Assembly (NCBI GenBank): GCA_023251075.1
Contig: JAHEZM010000013.1
Location: 38,035 to 102,034, forward strand
Length of the DNA: 64,000 nucleotides
Direction: 5' to 3'
Origin: Flavobacteriales bacterium
GTDB taxonomy: Bacteria; Bacteroidota; Bacteroidia; Flavobacteriales_C; GCA-002722245
Shown: positions 47,777-57,460 of the stretch, in pieces
How positions within the stretch are numbered: position 1 is the stretch's first letter
Layout: each line of letters opens with the position of its first letter
Translations under genes and position numbers: made by a program
Notes under the pieces: generated by a model
What the model was told of the DNA's origin: nothing
What the model saw: only the letters and a program-made list of their open reading frames with translations
Databases searched by the model: none

Positions 47777-50106
47777 TGTTGTATCGCTTTAATTTCTTTT
47801 TTCCTCTCTTTCTTTTGGATATTTTTTTCTAAAGTAAGTAAGGTAGCTGGTAATACTACAATATTACAAATCATTCCTGTAAGTAGCGTAAGAGAAAGTA
47901 AAAATCCTAAGGCTACCGTTCCTCCAAAGCTTGATTGTGTGAAAATTAAAAACCCAAAAAACAATACCAAGGAAGTATAGAAAATACTTATTCCAGTGGC
48001 TTTTAATGCTTTACTTACCGCGATATTAATGATGGGTGTTCTTTTTAATTCATATTTATATCTATCCAGAAAATGGATAGTATTATCTACTGTAATTCCA
48101 AAAGCAATACTAAAAGTGAGTAGTGTGGATATTTTGAGTGGAATACCATAAAATCCCATAATACCCGCTGTAATAATTAAAGGAATTATATTAGGAATCA
48201 GAGCGATAATAACCATTTTGAAAGAACGGAAAGAATAGGCGATGAAAATTGATATAACGAGAATGGCAAAAACAATTGATTGGTAAAGGTTCTCAATAAG
48301 CAAGTCCGTACCTTTTGCATAAATAATACTGGTTCCGGTAACGCTAACATTGTATTTTTGAGGATTAAAAATACTGTCGATTTTAGGATAGAGCGATTTT
48401 TGAATTTCTTGAACTCTGGCGGTTGGAACATCTTTCATGTAAGCAGTAATTCGCAAAGTTTGGTAAGCACTATCTACAAATTTACTTGTTACATTTTTAT
48501 TTCCCGTTGAATTTTCGAAAAACGGTTTCAAAAGCCCCAAGTCATAACTTTCTGGAAGAGAGTATTCGTTGTGGTTTCCATTGTACAAAGACTGTTTTGA
48601 ATACTTTAGAACATCAATAAGAGAAATCACCTTTGTTACCTCTGGATACGTATAAAGAGTATCATACAATTCCTGAATTCTACTCCATGTTTTTTCATTT
48701 CTGGCTTTGCCTTTTATTTTGGTATCCACCAATATTTCCAGGGGAATAATGCCATTGAAATTTTCTTCAAAAAAGTGTAAATCAACTTTTACCGGGTGGT
48801 CATTTGGAATTTCATCCACTACTTTTCCGTTGGGTTTAATCAGTGTGATGCCATAGGTACAAATTGCACAAATAATGATTGTGGTGAGGTAAATACTCAT
48901 TTTTCTTTTTTCAGTGATCAAGCTGATTTTAGAAATTAAAGCTTGCATCCATTTTTTTTCTTGATGTCGAAAATCTTTTTCAGTAGGTTCTTTGAAGTAG
49001 CTATAGGCTATAGGTACAATAACTATACACAGCACATAGAGCACCATTATATTGATGGCTGCAATAATTCCAAATTCAACTAAAATTGCACAGTTGGTGA
49101 AGGCAAAAGTTGCAAAGCCCAGTGCCGTGGTTAAATTAATCATGAACATTGCTGTTCCAATACGTTGAATAACACGGTGGATACCTTTAATTTTGTTTCC
49201 GTGATTTTTATATTCTTCAAAATATTTGTTGAGCATGAAAATGCAGTTTGGGATTCCTAAAACTACAATCAGGGCAGGAATTAAGCTACTTAGTAAGGTA
49301 AGTTTATATCCGAAAAGAGGTACTGATCCAAATGACCACAGTACCGCAATTCCAACAATCAGCATCGAAAGTAGAACTGCTTTGAGCGAGCGAACAAAAA
49401 AGAATAGAATAAGAGAGGTGATGATTGATGATAAAATTAAAAACAGAACTATCTCATCTTCCACCTGAGCAGCTACTTTGCTTCTTACATAAGGTAAACC
49501 TGAGAAATGGAATTTGATATTATTGGTTTTGCCGAATTCTAAAATCTCCTTTTCAACATTTAGAATGATCTTAATTCTTCTGGATGTATTCATTGAGTCG
49601 GCATTGATCGTGATTGCCGCTGCCGTGGAGCTGTTTTCCTTTTTCCATAATAAACCTTCGTAAAAAGGTTGGTGATGAAGTAAATGCTTTACACTATCTG
49701 CATCATTTTGAGTGCGTAAAGCTTGTTTTAAAGCTTTGTTTAAGGTGAATTTTTCATTTACCGTGTCTTTGGTCAGTATGAAATAATCTACAATAGAGAA
49801 TACACTATCAACACTGTTTACTTTCTTCAGTCTTTTAGTGAATTCCTGAAATTTTTTGAGTTTTTCCAATTGAAATATTGAACTATCCTCAGTAGCGATT
49901 AAAATAATATTATCGCTTGTACCAAAATCTGTTTTTAATTTATCGTAGTTAATGATACTGGAATCAGAACGCGGGACTAAACCGGTGAATGTGTAAGATA
50001 CTTCGCTTCGCGACGCCTCATATCCCATAAAGATTGTAGCTAAAACAATGAGAGTGATCATTGTTATTCGATTTCTTAATATTAATCTAGCTACGAAATT
50101 CCACAT
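47773..50106 (-). CDS. MMPL/RND-family membrane transporter
   Basis: About 777 residues from the ATG at 50106 ([15 protein letters not shown]). An upstream frame to 50160 exists, but the promoter at 50132-50161 lies inside it. Twelve membrane helices are arranged as 1+5+1+5 with two large periplasmic loops (~45-215 and ~440-615). The second bundle has [20 protein letters not shown], the conserved GxxxD-type RND helix, and the first [20 protein letters not shown]. Relatives (HpnN, MmpL) move lipids or lipid-linked molecules. As the first gene of an operon with rfbA, an SDR and a prenyl synthase, a lipid or glycolipid cargo is plausible. Confidence 0.84.
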   Translation of the reverse strand: MWNFVARLILRNRITMITLIVLATIFMGYEASRSEVSYTFTGLVPRSDSSIINYDKLKTDFGTSDNIILIATEDSSIFQLEKLKKFQEFTKRLKKVNSVDSVFSIVDYFILTKDTVNEKFTLNKALKQALRTQNDADSVKHLLHHQPFYEGLLWKKENSSTAAAITINADSMNTSRRIKIILNVEKEILEFGKTNNIKFHFSGLPYVRSKVAAQVEDEIVLFLILSSIITSLILFFFVRSLKAVLLSMLIVGIAVLWSFGSVPLFGYKLTLLSSLIPALIVVLGIPNCIFMLNKYFEEYKNHGNKIKGIHRVIQRIGTAMFMINLTTALGFATFAFTNCAILVEFGIIAAINIMVLYVLCIVIVPIAYSYFKEPTEKDFRHQEKKWMQALISKISLITEKRKMSIYLTTIIICAICTYGITLIKPNGKVVDEIPNDHPVKVDLHFFEENFNGIIPLEILVDTKIKGKARNEKTWSRIQELYDTLYTYPEVTKVISLIDVLKYSKQSLYNGNHNEYSLPESYDLGLLKPFFENSTGNKNVTSKFVDSAYQTLRITAYMKDVPTARVQEIQKSLYPKIDSIFNPQKYNVSVTGTSIIYAKGTDLLIENLYQSIVFAILVISIFIAYSFRSFKMVIIALIPNIIPLIITAGIMGFYGIPLKISTLLTFSIAFGITVDNTIHFLDRYKYELKRTPIINIAVSKALKATGISIFYTSLVLFFGFLIFTQSSFGGTVALGFLLSLTLLTGMICNIVVLPATLLTLEKNIQKKERKKEIKAIQQ

Positions 50107-50131
50107 GGAGAGAAAAGACAATTTTAGCGGG

Positions 50132-50161
50132 CAAAAATAAGAATATAAAGTTACAAGCAAA
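50132..50161 (-). promoter_or_regulatory. Promoter of the MMPL operon
   Basis: Minus strand TTTG (50161-50158), 18 nt, TATTTTTG (50139-50132). The predicted transcript begins near 50125, supporting the start at 50106. Confidence 0.6.
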
Positions 50162-50183
50162 GCTATAATTCCTAGGAGTTCCG

Positions 50184-50191
50184 TATTTTCG
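50184..50191 (+). promoter_or_regulatory. -7 box of the radical SAM gene
   Basis: TATTTTCG (TAnnTTCG variant) 15 nt before the ATG at 50207. Confidence 0.35.
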
Positions 50192-50206
50192 CCATAATTA
50201 ATAGAA

Positions 50207-51235
50207 ATGCCGAAGGTATATTGGAACGATAGCGCCGAATTATTCAGGAAACTTACTATTCGTAAGTTGTGGAACTATAACAAGTTGTTTCTAAGCTATC
50301 ACCTTTCCCGATGGATGAAAAAACCATTAATTTGGGCACAACCTGTGAGTGTTTCTATTGAACCTACTACTTCGTGTAATTTAAGATGTCCTGAATGCCC
50401 TAGCGGATTACGTGCATTTACTCGTGATATAGGAATGTTGGAAAGTTCTTTTTTTCAAAAAACCATTGATGAACTTTCACCTCAGTTGATCTACCTTATC
50501 TTTTATTTTCAGGGAGAGCCTTACCTTAATCCTAAGTTTTTGGAAATGGCGGCTTATGCCTCTAAAAAAGGTATTTATACTGCTACGTCAACCAATGCGC
50601 ATTATTTGACAGATGATAATTGTGAAAAAACTATTCGCTCTGGATTAAGTAGAATGATTATTTCTATTGATGGTACTACACAAGAAACATACGAATCTTA
50701 TAGGATAGGGGGTAAACTTGATAAAGTTTTGGAAGGAGCCCGCAGAATAGTGAAATGGAAAAAGGAATTAAAAAGTTCAACACCTCATTTGATTTTTCAG
50801 TTTTTGGTAGTGAAACCTAACGAACATCAAATTGATGAAGTATATCAGTTGGCAGAAGAAATTGGTATTGATGAGGTGCGTTTAAAAACGGCACAGGTTT
50901 ACGATTATGAAAATGGCAATGATTTAATCCCTGTTCAAGAACAATATTCGCGATATAAGAAGAATGCCGACGGTACTTATATCATTAAAAACAAAATGGT
51001 GAATAATTGTTGGAGAATGTGGCAGGGTAGTGTTATTACTTGGGACGGATTAGTTGTTCCTTGTTGTTTTGATAAGGATGCCACTCATCGTTTGGGGAAT
51101 TTGAAAAATGAGACTTTCAAACAGCTATGGAAAGGTTCTACATACAATCAATTTCGTAAGAGTTTATTAAAGTCCCGTTCTGAAATAGATATTTGTAAAA
51201 ACTGTACGGAAGGAACCAAAGTTTGGGCAAATTAA
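50207..51235 (+). CDS. Radical SAM/SPASM domain protein
   Basis: 342 residues. The radical SAM cluster motif CNLRCPEC (residues ~62-69) follows EPTTSCN, and the SAM-binding FYFQGEPYLNP comes next. A C-terminal SPASM region has Cys residues in NNCWRMW, VVPCCFDKD and ICKNCTEG, binding an auxiliary Fe-S cluster. SPASM enzymes modify peptides, proteins or sugars; no small precursor-peptide gene is visible next to it. Gly-rich KGIYTATSTNAHYL is typical of MoaA-like members. It is divergent from the MMPL operon. Confidence 0.88.
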   Translation: MPKVYWNDSAELFRKLTIRKLWNYNKLFLSYHLSRWMKKPLIWAQPVSVSIEPTTSCNLRCPECPSGLRAFTRDIGMLESSFFQKTIDELSPQLIYLIFYFQGEPYLNPKFLEMAAYASKKGIYTATSTNAHYLTDDNCEKTIRSGLSRMIISIDGTTQETYESYRIGGKLDKVLEGARRIVKWKKELKSSTPHLIFQFLVVKPNEHQIDEVYQLAEEIGIDEVRLKTAQVYDYENGNDLIPVQEQYSRYKKNADGTYIIKNKMVNNCWRMWQGSVITWDGLVVPCCFDKDATHRLGNLKNETFKQLWKGSTYNQFRKSLLKSRSEIDICKNCTEGTKVWAN

Positions 51236-51261
51236 AAACTTTGGATCAGAATATTAAAAAC

Positions 51262-51294
51262 AAGGGGCTGTTCCACTCTTGTAAACAGCCCCTT
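51262..51294. terminator. Terminator between convergent genes
   Basis: An 11-bp stem AAGGGGCTGTT/AACAGCCCCTT with an 11-nt loop. The T run is on the minus strand, so it mainly ends doxX transcription; it also lies 26 nt after the radical SAM gene. Confidence 0.8.
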
Positions 51295-51298
51295 CTAA

Positions 51299-51697
51299 CT
51301 ATTTTGCTGTCAATAAGCTTCGATATTTGTCTTTGTTTATCCACGCCAGATAACTTGTTAATCCAAGTATGATGATGCTCATCGGACTTCCTGAGGGCTC
51401 TAGAATGAAATGGAATAAGGCAATGTTAATAGCTATAGGAGTCAGGATCACCAAGGCTAAAGCCACAAATCGATTACTCAATAAAGCAATTCCAATTAAT
51501 ACCTCTGTTCCTTTCAGGAAAGGAAAGAAATATCCTGATTGAAAGAGTCCTCCCATAAAAGCAGCTACTTTAGGATCGGTGGGCATTTGCATTGGAAGGA
51601 ATTGTAAAAATCCATTCAATCCGAAAATAAAGAAAATTAAACCTAATAAGGTTCTGGTGATAAGCACAGCAATTTTTGTTGTTTTAGATGTTTCCAT
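51299..51697 (-). CDS. DoxX family membrane protein
   Basis: 132 residues with four membrane helices, the DoxX layout: LITRTLLGLIFFIFGLNGF, then a loop with the Met/Phe-rich AFMGGLFQSGYFFPFLKG, VLIGIALLSN and an amphipathic end. DoxX proteins are small redox-associated membrane proteins linked to quinone or thiosulfate pathways in some bacteria; the function here is unknown. It lies 52 nt downstream of marR, with operator-like repeats at 51708-51731 in front of it. Confidence 0.8.
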   Translation of the reverse strand: METSKTTKIAVLITRTLLGLIFFIFGLNGFLQFLPMQMPTDPKVAAFMGGLFQSGYFFPFLKGTEVLIGIALLSNRFVALALVILTPIAINIALFHFILEPSGSPMSIIILGLTSYLAWINKDKYRSLLTAK

Positions 51698-51707
51698 AAA
51701 TAATAAG

Positions 51708-51731
51708 TTTATACAAAATATGTTTATACAA
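51708..51731 (-). promoter_or_regulatory. Putative MarR operator repeats before doxX
   Basis: TTTATACAA occurs at 51708-51716 and 51723-51731 (15-nt period), on the minus strand TTGTATAAA. The yceI promoter region has GTATAAACATTATTTGTATA (52791-52810), close to GTATAAACATATTTTGTATA on the minus strand here. Confidence 0.45.
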
Positions 51732-51749
51732 TTAATTTGGTAAATTTTT

Positions 51750-52205
51750 TTAACCCCTTAATTGATCAAGAAGGTCATTAAGTACTTCTGCGTCTTTCAC
51801 TGAAATATTATTTTTAATATCATCAATGCTTTTGTTTTCGGCATTATCTATTTTTTGAAGCAAATCCAACCCTTTCTGAGTGATAGTGATATCAACATGT
51901 CGGCGATCATTTTTGTTCTCTTTTCGTTCAACCAAGCTTTTTTGCTTTAGTTTTTCTACAATACGTGAACTATTGGAAGATTTATCGATCATCCTCTCAC
52001 TAATCAATTGATTGTTGGCGCAGTTCGGATGTTGTCCTCTTAAAATACGAAGTACATTGAATTGTTCGGGAGATAAGCCAAAACATTTTAGAAACTGACC
52101 ATGAGTTCTATACAGCCAGCTGCTGGTGAACATAATATTCACTGCTAATTTCTGGTGTTCAGATTTGAATTTCTTGTTCTGTTTTATTTCGTCTTCTAAT
52201 TTCAT
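51750..52205 (-). CDS. MarR family transcriptional regulator
   Basis: About 151 residues from the ATG at 52205; a TTG at 52244 would add 13 and overlap yceI. The winged helix-turn-helix is in LSPEQFNVLRILRGQHP, NQLISERMIDKSSNSSRIVEKLKQKSLV (split as NQLISERMIDKSS and RIVEKLKQKSLVERKENK), and the wing has KNDRRHVDITITQKG. MarR dimers bind palindromes and are released by small ligands or oxidants. It lies between yceI and doxX on the same strand and is probably their regulator. Confidence 0.88.
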   Translation of the reverse strand: MKLEDEIKQNKKFKSEHQKLAVNIMFTSSWLYRTHGQFLKCFGLSPEQFNVLRILRGQHPNCANNQLISERMIDKSSNSSRIVEKLKQKSLVERKENKNDRRHVDITITQKGLDLLQKIDNAENKSIDDIKNNISVKDAEVLNDLLDQLRG

Positions 52206-52227
52206 CTCTCGAGCAAAACTATTGAAT

Positions 52228-52755
52228 TTATGCAGTTTTAACAAGTTGAATATTTAATTCTAATTTGATATCAGAACTTACTACTGCTCCGCCTGCTTCC
52301 GTTAGTGCATTCCATTTCAATCCGTATTCTAATCGGTTGATTTTACCAGTGATCTCAAAACCGATTTTTGTGTTTCCCCATGGATCGATAGCCAGACCGG
52401 TGTACTCAGTGTCGAGAGTGATGGTTTTGGTAACATCTCTAATCGTGAAATCACCTATCAAATCAAAAGTGTTATTTCCTGTTTTTTTCAATTCCTTTCC
52501 CACAAAAATCACTTTAGGGAATTTTTCTGCATTAAAAAAGTCATCCGATTTTAAATGCCCGTCTCTTTGTTCATTGTTCGTGTCGATGCTATTTACATCA
52601 GCGTTGAAAGAGATTTTAGCATCACTAAAATCATCTTTTTCCGAAATCAATGATCCTTCAAATTTTTGAAAGTGTCCACTTACTGTAGAGATCACTAAGT
52701 GTTTTACTTTGAATTGCACTTCTGAGTGCGTACTGTCGATGTTGTAAGTTGCCAT
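52228..52755 (-). CDS. YceI family protein
   Basis: 175 residues from ATG 52755 (MATYNIDSTHSEVQFKVKHL). Lipocalin-like motifs are seen: VSGHFQKFEGS, DVNSIDTNNEQRDGHLKSDDFF, IRDVTKTITLD and KINRLEYGLKWNALTEAGG. YceI proteins bind isoprenoid chains. With the chosen start there is no signal peptide, so this is a cytoplasmic member; an upstream frame starting at 52815 is excluded because the promoter at 52786-52816 lies inside it. The MarR gene follows after 22 nt. Confidence 0.87.
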   Translation of the reverse strand: MATYNIDSTHSEVQFKVKHLVISTVSGHFQKFEGSLISEKDDFSDAKISFNADVNSIDTNNEQRDGHLKSDDFFNAEKFPKVIFVGKELKKTGNNTFDLIGDFTIRDVTKTITLDTEYTGLAIDPWGNTKIGFEITGKINRLEYGLKWNALTEAGGAVVSSDIKLELNIQLVKTA

Positions 52756-52785
52756 AATTGTAATTTTTAAAATTAAGTGTTGACA

Positions 52786-52816
52786 CAAATGTATAAACAT
52801 TATTTGTATATACAAA
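52786..52816 (-). promoter_or_regulatory. Promoter of yceI-marR-doxX
   Basis: Minus strand TTTG (52816-52813), exactly 19 nt, TACATTTG (52793-52786): a textbook Bacteroidota promoter. Its -33 element falls inside the palindrome at 52800-52819. Confidence 0.75.
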
Positions 52817-52819
52817 TAA
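52800..52819. promoter_or_regulatory. 20-bp perfect palindrome, likely MarR operator
   Basis: TTATTTGTAT repeated as its reverse complement, giving a perfect 20-bp dyad across the -33 element of the yceI promoter. Its size and A/T-rich half-sites are those of MarR-family operators, and a marR gene is the next in the cluster. Confidence 0.6.
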
Positions 52820-52852
52820 AATTAAAAAAATACTTTACTCCGCAATTTCAGG

Positions 52853-52910
52853 TAACATAAAATTAACATTAAGGATATTAGATAACATTTACATAACATA
52901 AGAATAACAT
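52853..52910 (+). promoter_or_regulatory. Phased TAACAT repeats upstream of the DUF2490 gene
   Basis: TAACAT starts at 52853, 52864, 52883, 52894 and 52905, i.e. spacings 11, 19, 11 and 11. ATAACATTTAC occurs twice, exactly 22 nt apart (52882 and 52904), so the copies lie on one DNA face. The nearest -7 candidate, TACACTTG (52948-52955), is 38 nt beyond the last copy, the position expected for activator sites. Confidence 0.45.
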
Positions 52911-52987
52911 TTACAAAAACAGATAAACAATAAAAACACATTTACTTTACACTTGAATTACAATTAGAATAAATACAATTAACATCA

Positions 52988-53947
52988 ATGACTAAAAAAC
53001 TTATGAAAACTAAAATTACAGTAGTTACAATTTTAATGACAATGTTTGCTGCTTTTTCTTTAAAAGCAGGAGATCCAAGATCTTTTGATACCAAAAATTC
53101 ATTCTGGTCTGAGTTTGTATTGGTTCAGCCTTTAAATAAATCGAAATCGATAAGAGCTCAAATGGATATTCAGTACAGAACTCAATCTGAGCAAGGGTAT
53201 TATAAAGTAAATCCGAATTTATCAAATATTTTTCTTCATCCATACCAAACAGTATTGCGTCCGTGGTTTCATTACTATGCAGGCAAGGATCAAAAGATGA
53301 GATTTTCAATTTCTCCAATTGGTTTGTGGTTTACGTACGGAGTGGCTGGAATGCCTGGTATTGTTAATCCAACCGGGGCAGTTAATAATACGGGTTTTTA
53401 TAGAACACCTGAGTTAAGAACGACATTACAATTCACTTACTATAATACTTTGGGAAGAGTAAGCTTACAACAAAGATATAGATATGAATTCCGTTGGACA
53501 GGTAACAAACAAGCTTCTTTACCAACAGCTGACGATTTTTCAGGAAGCTTTACTTTGTCTCCAGGTAATAACTTAAATGCAACAACCAATAGAGGGAGAA
53601 TCAGATATATGGTAAGAGGTATGATTGCATTAAAAGGAACAACTACTGATGAAAATGAATTGTACATTCCTTTTCAAAATGAGATTTTCTTAGGTGTTGG
53701 TGAGAATGTGAAAAATGTAAATTTGTTCGACCAGAACCGAGCTTATTTAGGAATTGGCTACAAAACAAAATCTAAAATCCTTATCGAGTTGGCTTACTTG
53801 CACCAATTCCAAACAGTGAAATTGGCTACTGATAATGGAGTAAGTACAATGCATTTTGATAACAATAATGTACTTCAGTTGTGGGTAGCTTTTGAAGATT
53901 TCGGAGGTCTGTTCAAGAAGAAAGAGAAAATAGAAGAAATTAAATAG
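52988..53947 (+). CDS. DUF2490-type outer-membrane beta-barrel protein
   Basis: 319 residues. A signal peptide (VVTILMTMFAAFSLKAG) is followed by a barrel-like series of amphipathic strands: SFWSEFVLVQPLNKSKSI, RAQMDIQYRTQSE, RVSLQQRYRYEFRW, ILIELAYLHQF, and an end with LQLWVAFEDFG. This is the pattern of DUF2490 proteins. An alternative ATG at 53003 gives a shorter signal peptide. It has a repeat-rich upstream region (52853-52910) and a terminator at 53968-53995. Function unknown. Confidence 0.75.
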   Translation: MTKKLMKTKITVVTILMTMFAAFSLKAGDPRSFDTKNSFWSEFVLVQPLNKSKSIRAQMDIQYRTQSEQGYYKVNPNLSNIFLHPYQTVLRPWFHYYAGKDQKMRFSISPIGLWFTYGVAGMPGIVNPTGAVNNTGFYRTPELRTTLQFTYYNTLGRVSLQQRYRYEFRWTGNKQASLPTADDFSGSFTLSPGNNLNATTNRGRIRYMVRGMIALKGTTTDENELYIPFQNEIFLGVGENVKNVNLFDQNRAYLGIGYKTKSKILIELAYLHQFQTVKLATDNGVSTMHFDNNNVLQLWVAFEDFGGLFKKKEKIEEIK

Positions 53948-53967
53948 CCTTGTTTTGAATTCATTAA

Positions 53968-54003
53968 AAGGGCTTACCAAATATGGTAAGCCCTTATTTT
54001 TTT
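53968..54003 (+). terminator. Intrinsic terminator after the DUF2490 gene
   Basis: An 11-bp perfect stem AAGGGCTTACC/GGTAAGCCCTT (53968-53978, 53985-53995), a loop of six, then A and a seven-T run. Confidence 0.93.
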
Positions 54004-54056
54004 GGTGCATTTTAAATTAGTAACTTCGCCCCTCGTTTTTTTAAAAATTAGAATTC

Positions 54057-55409
54057 ATGAATATAACACAACAAAAAATTGATGATTTGAATGCAGTCTT
54101 GAACGTTGAGGTGCAAGAGGCGGATTATAAGGCTTTAGTGGATGGAGCTTTGAAAAAATATCAAAAAACTGCTAAAATGCAGGGCTTCCGACCAGGGAAA
54201 GTGCCTGCTTCTTTAGTGAAAAAAATGTACGAGCCATCTGTGAAAGTAGATGAAATCAATAGGTTGGTTAGTCAGTCTTTGGAAAAATATATCGCTGATA
54301 ATAAAATTGAAATCATTGGTCAGCCACTTCCTAAAGCGGATAGCGGAATTACTTATGATTTTACCAATCAAAATGATTTCAAATTCATTTATGAATTAGG
54401 CATTGCTCCATCTTTTGATATTGCTTTGGATAAAGTTGCTGTAACACAATTAAAAATCAATGTTGACGAAACTTTGGTTGACAAATTTGTGAAAGATATT
54501 GCTAAGAGATATGGTAAAATGAGTGCTCCCGAAGCAGCAGAAGGTTCTGATTTGATATATATCGAATTCACGGAATTGAATGCCGATGCTTCTCCAAAAG
54601 AGGGTGGAGTGTCTAAAATGGCCGTGGTGGCTTTGAATGAAGTGAGCAAAAAAGCCAACGAACAATTAAATGGAAAGAAAAAAGAAGAAGAAGTGACATT
54701 GGCTGCTTCTGCTCTTTATGATGATGCTGCAAAAACAGCTTCAACTTTAGGTGTTGATCAGGCTTCATTGTCTTCTTTAGGAACATTGAAATTGAAAGTT
54801 TTAAATATTAGTCGTTTACAGGAATCAGATTTAAACCAAGAACTTTTTGATAAGGTTTATGGTGCTGGAACAGTTAACTCTGTTGATGAGTTTCGTGCTA
54901 AAGTAAAAACTGAATCTTCTGAAGCAATGGCAACACAGGAATTAACTAAATTGCAAAATGATGTTATTCAGTATTTGCTAGATAACGTGAAATTCAAATT
55001 GCCTGATACTTTCGTTAAAAAATGGTTGGTAGCAGCTTCTCAAAAACCAACTACTTTCGAAGCAGTTGAACAGGAATATCACCATTATGAGCGCGGAATG
55101 AAATGGCAGTTGATCGAAAATAAATTAATCCGCGAAAATGATCTTAAAGTTGAATTCAACGAATTGGAAGAAAAAGCAAAGGAATTGGTAAGAGCTAATT
55201 TCCGTCAATATGGTCAAAATATCGACGATGAACAATTGGCACCCATCGTTACCAGTGTTTTGCAAAAAGAAGAAGAAAGAAGAGGAATTTATGATGCTCT
55301 ATACACGGAGAAAATCGTAAATTTGGTGAAAAGCAAAGGTAAAATATCGGAGAAAGTAGTTTCTTTTGATGAATTTACTAAATTAGTTTCTCAACAAAAT
55401 AATCAGTAA
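54057..55409 (+). CDS. tig: Trigger factor
   Basis: 450 residues. The N-terminal ribosome-binding domain has the [18 protein letters not shown] signature (residues 40-58), with GFRPGK at the tunnel exit. A reduced PPIase-like part follows ([19 protein letters not shown] begins the C-terminal arms), then helices to the end. It is a ribosome-bound chaperone for nascent chains. TAACTTCG at 54021-54028 is its likely -7 box. It heads a tig-clpP-clpX unit with 4- and 7-nt gaps, the conserved bacterial order. Confidence 0.94.
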   Translation: MNITQQKIDDLNAVLNVEVQEADYKALVDGALKKYQKTAKMQGFRPGKVPASLVKKMYEPSVKVDEINRLVSQSLEKYIADNKIEIIGQPLPKADSGITYDFTNQNDFKFIYELGIAPSFDIALDKVAVTQLKINVDETLVDKFVKDIAKRYGKMSAPEAAEGSDLIYIEFTELNADASPKEGGVSKMAVVALNEVSKKANEQLNGKKKEEEVTLAASALYDDAAKTASTLGVDQASLSSLGTLKLKVLNISRLQESDLNQELFDKVYGAGTVNSVDEFRAKVKTESSEAMATQELTKLQNDVIQYLLDNVKFKLPDTFVKKWLVAASQKPTTFEAVEQEYHHYERGMKWQLIENKLIRENDLKVEFNELEEKAKELVRANFRQYGQNIDDEQLAPIVTSVLQKEEERRGIYDALYTEKIVNLVKSKGKISEKVVSFDEFTKLVSQQNNQ

Positions 55410-55413
55410 TTAT

Positions 55414-56088
55414 ATGATGGACGGTAAAGAATTTAGAAAATATGCTACCAAACACGTTGGTATCAATAGTATAGCATTAGATCAATATATTGAGTCTTCT
55501 ATGACTCCTTACATTATTGAGGAGCGTTCGTTGAATGTTGCTCAAATGGACGTGTTCTCTCGTTTGATGATGGACAGAATCATTTTTCTGGGAACGGGAA
55601 TCGATGACCATGTTGCCAATATCATCCAAGCGCAATTGTTGTTTTTGGAATCTGCTGATGCCCATAAAGACATTCAAATTTATTTGAATTCTCCTGGTGG
55701 ATCTGTTTATGCAGGTTTAGGAATTTATGATACCATGCAATACATCAATCCTGATGTAGCGACTATCTGTACAGGTATGGCTGCTTCAATGGGTGCGGTA
55801 TTGTTGTGTGCTGGTGCTGCAGGTAAAAGAACTGCCTTGAAACATTCACGTGTAATGATTCACCAACCTTTGGGCGGCGCTCAGGGTCAGGCAACTGATA
55901 TCGAAATCACAGCGCGTGAAATTCAAAAATTGAAAAAAGAATTGTACGATATTATTGCCAATCATTCCGGACAAACCTACGATAAAGTATGGGCGGATAG
56001 CGACCGTGACTACTGGATGACTTCAACTGAAGCAAAAGAGTACGGTATGATTGACGAAGTATTGTTTAAAAACACAACCAAGAAATAA
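55414..56088 (+). CDS. clpP: ATP-dependent Clp protease proteolytic subunit
   Basis: 224 residues with the catalytic triad: the Ser in [12 protein letters not shown] (about 126), the His in [17 protein letters not shown] (about 151) and an Asp in DRDYWM. The signature [20 protein letters not shown] sets the oxyanion loop. ClpP forms a 14-mer with ClpX or ClpA-type unfoldases. The extended N-terminus ([15 protein letters not shown]) may be a propeptide. It lies 4 nt after tig. Confidence 0.95.
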   Translation: MMDGKEFRKYATKHVGINSIALDQYIESSMTPYIIEERSLNVAQMDVFSRLMMDRIIFLGTGIDDHVANIIQAQLLFLESADAHKDIQIYLNSPGGSVYAGLGIYDTMQYINPDVATICTGMAASMGAVLLCAGAAGKRTALKHSRVMIHQPLGGAQGQATDIEITAREIQKLKKELYDIIANHSGQTYDKVWADSDRDYWMTSTEAKEYGMIDEVLFKNTTKK

Positions 56089-56095
56089 TTAGGGT

Positions 56096-57340
56096 ATGGG
56101 CAAGTCGGCGAAAGAGGATATCAGATGTTCGTTTTGTGGAAGAAGCAAAGTGGACACTAATGTTCTCATCGCTGGTATTAGCGGTCATATTTGTGATCGA
56201 TGTATTGATCAGGCTCATAGCATTTCTAAAGAAGAACTTTCAGCAAAAAATAATCAAACGGTTAAATCAAGTATCAACTTGTTGAAACCTATGGAGATTA
56301 AAAAATATCTTGATCAGTACGTTATTGGTCAGGATGATGCCAAGAAAGTTTTATCTGTTGCGGTTTACAATCACTTTAAACGTTTAGGACAAACGGGGAT
56401 AGGGGAAGATGGTGTAGAGATAGAGAAATCGAATATCATGTTGGTGGGTGAAACGGGTACCGGAAAAACCTTGCTGGCTAAGTCGATTGCCCAATTGTTA
56501 AATGTTCCTTTTTGTATTGCTGATGCCACGGTTTTAACCGAGGCAGGTTATGTAGGAGAAGATGTGGAAAGTATTCTTTCCCGTTTATTACAGGCAGCTG
56601 ATTTTGATGCAGCAGCAGCAGAAAAAGGAATTGTATTTATTGATGAGGTAGATAAAATTGCACGCAAAAGTGATAGCGCATCTATCACTCGAGATGTATC
56701 AGGTGAAGGTGTGCAACAAGCATTATTGAAATTACTGGAAGGATCTGTGGTAGGTGTTCCACCTCAAGGAGGACGAAAACACCCCGAACAAAAATTAGTA
56801 CAAATCGACACTAAAAATGTATTGTTTATTTGTGGTGGGGCTTTTGTTGGTTTAGATAGAATTATTGAAAAGAGAATGAAGTCTCAAACTCTTGGATTTA
56901 GTGCCAGCAAGCAAATGCGCGATATTGATAAGGCTAATATCTTGCAATATGTAACACCATCTGATATTAAATCTTTTGGATTGATCCCTGAGTTGATCGG
57001 ACGATTGCCTATTCTTTCTCATTTGCTTCCATTAGACAGATCGGCCTTAAGAAGAATTTTGACAGAACCTAAAAATGCCATTATCAAACAATATGTGAAG
57101 TTGTTTGAAATGGACAATATCAAATTAACTTTCGATAAAGATGTTTTGGATTATATCGTTGATAAAGCATTAACACACAAATTAGGTGCACGAGGATTAC
57201 GTTCTATTTGTGAAGCAATTATGTTAGATGCAATGTTTGATATGCCTTCCGATAAGGAAATAAAAGAGCTTCGTATTACTTTAGATTATGCTAAAGAGAA
57301 AGTAGATAATTCAAAAATTGAGTCACTGAAAGTAGCCTAA
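56096..57340 (+). CDS. clpX: ATP-dependent Clp protease ATP-binding subunit ClpX
   Basis: 414 residues. The N-terminal zinc-binding domain has four Cys ([15 protein letters not shown]). The AAA+ part has Walker [15 protein letters not shown], the pore loop GYVGEDVE, Walker [12 protein letters not shown], sensor 1 and the IGR loop in [13 protein letters not shown], and sensor 2 [12 protein letters not shown]. ClpX unfolds and feeds substrates to ClpP. It is the last gene of the unit, 7 nt after clpP. Confidence 0.96.
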   Translation: MGKSAKEDIRCSFCGRSKVDTNVLIAGISGHICDRCIDQAHSISKEELSAKNNQTVKSSINLLKPMEIKKYLDQYVIGQDDAKKVLSVAVYNHFKRLGQTGIGEDGVEIEKSNIMLVGETGTGKTLLAKSIAQLLNVPFCIADATVLTEAGYVGEDVESILSRLLQAADFDAAAAEKGIVFIDEVDKIARKSDSASITRDVSGEGVQQALLKLLEGSVVGVPPQGGRKHPEQKLVQIDTKNVLFICGGAFVGLDRIIEKRMKSQTLGFSASKQMRDIDKANILQYVTPSDIKSFGLIPELIGRLPILSHLLPLDRSALRRILTEPKNAIIKQYVKLFEMDNIKLTFDKDVLDYIVDKALTHKLGARGLRSICEAIMLDAMFDMPSDKEIKELRITLDYAKEKVDNSKIESLKVA

Positions 57341-57429
57341 TCCATTTTGTAATTATTACACACTTGTCATTGCGATATTTTAGTACCCAAAAATGAAGCA
57401 ATCATATGCTGCATTGCTAACTAAATTTT

Positions 57430-57437
57430 TATCTTCG
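57430..57437 (+). promoter_or_regulatory. -7 box of the TonB-dependent receptor gene
   Basis: TATCTTCG (TAnnTTCG) 23 nt before the TTG start at 57461; no clear -33 TTTG. Confidence 0.35.
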
Positions 57438-57460
57438 TTGCTCACCAACTTTACTTTATT

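Noticed and set aside
50207..51235. Radical SAM/SPASM gene as part of a peptide-maturation (RiPP) locus
   Set aside because: No small precursor ORF, transporter or protease lies beside it; the neighbours are a divergent MMPL operon and a convergent doxX.
52756..52815. Longer YceI frame as an exported protein
   Set aside because: The ideal promoter (52786-52816) lies inside it and the extension is not signal-peptide-like.
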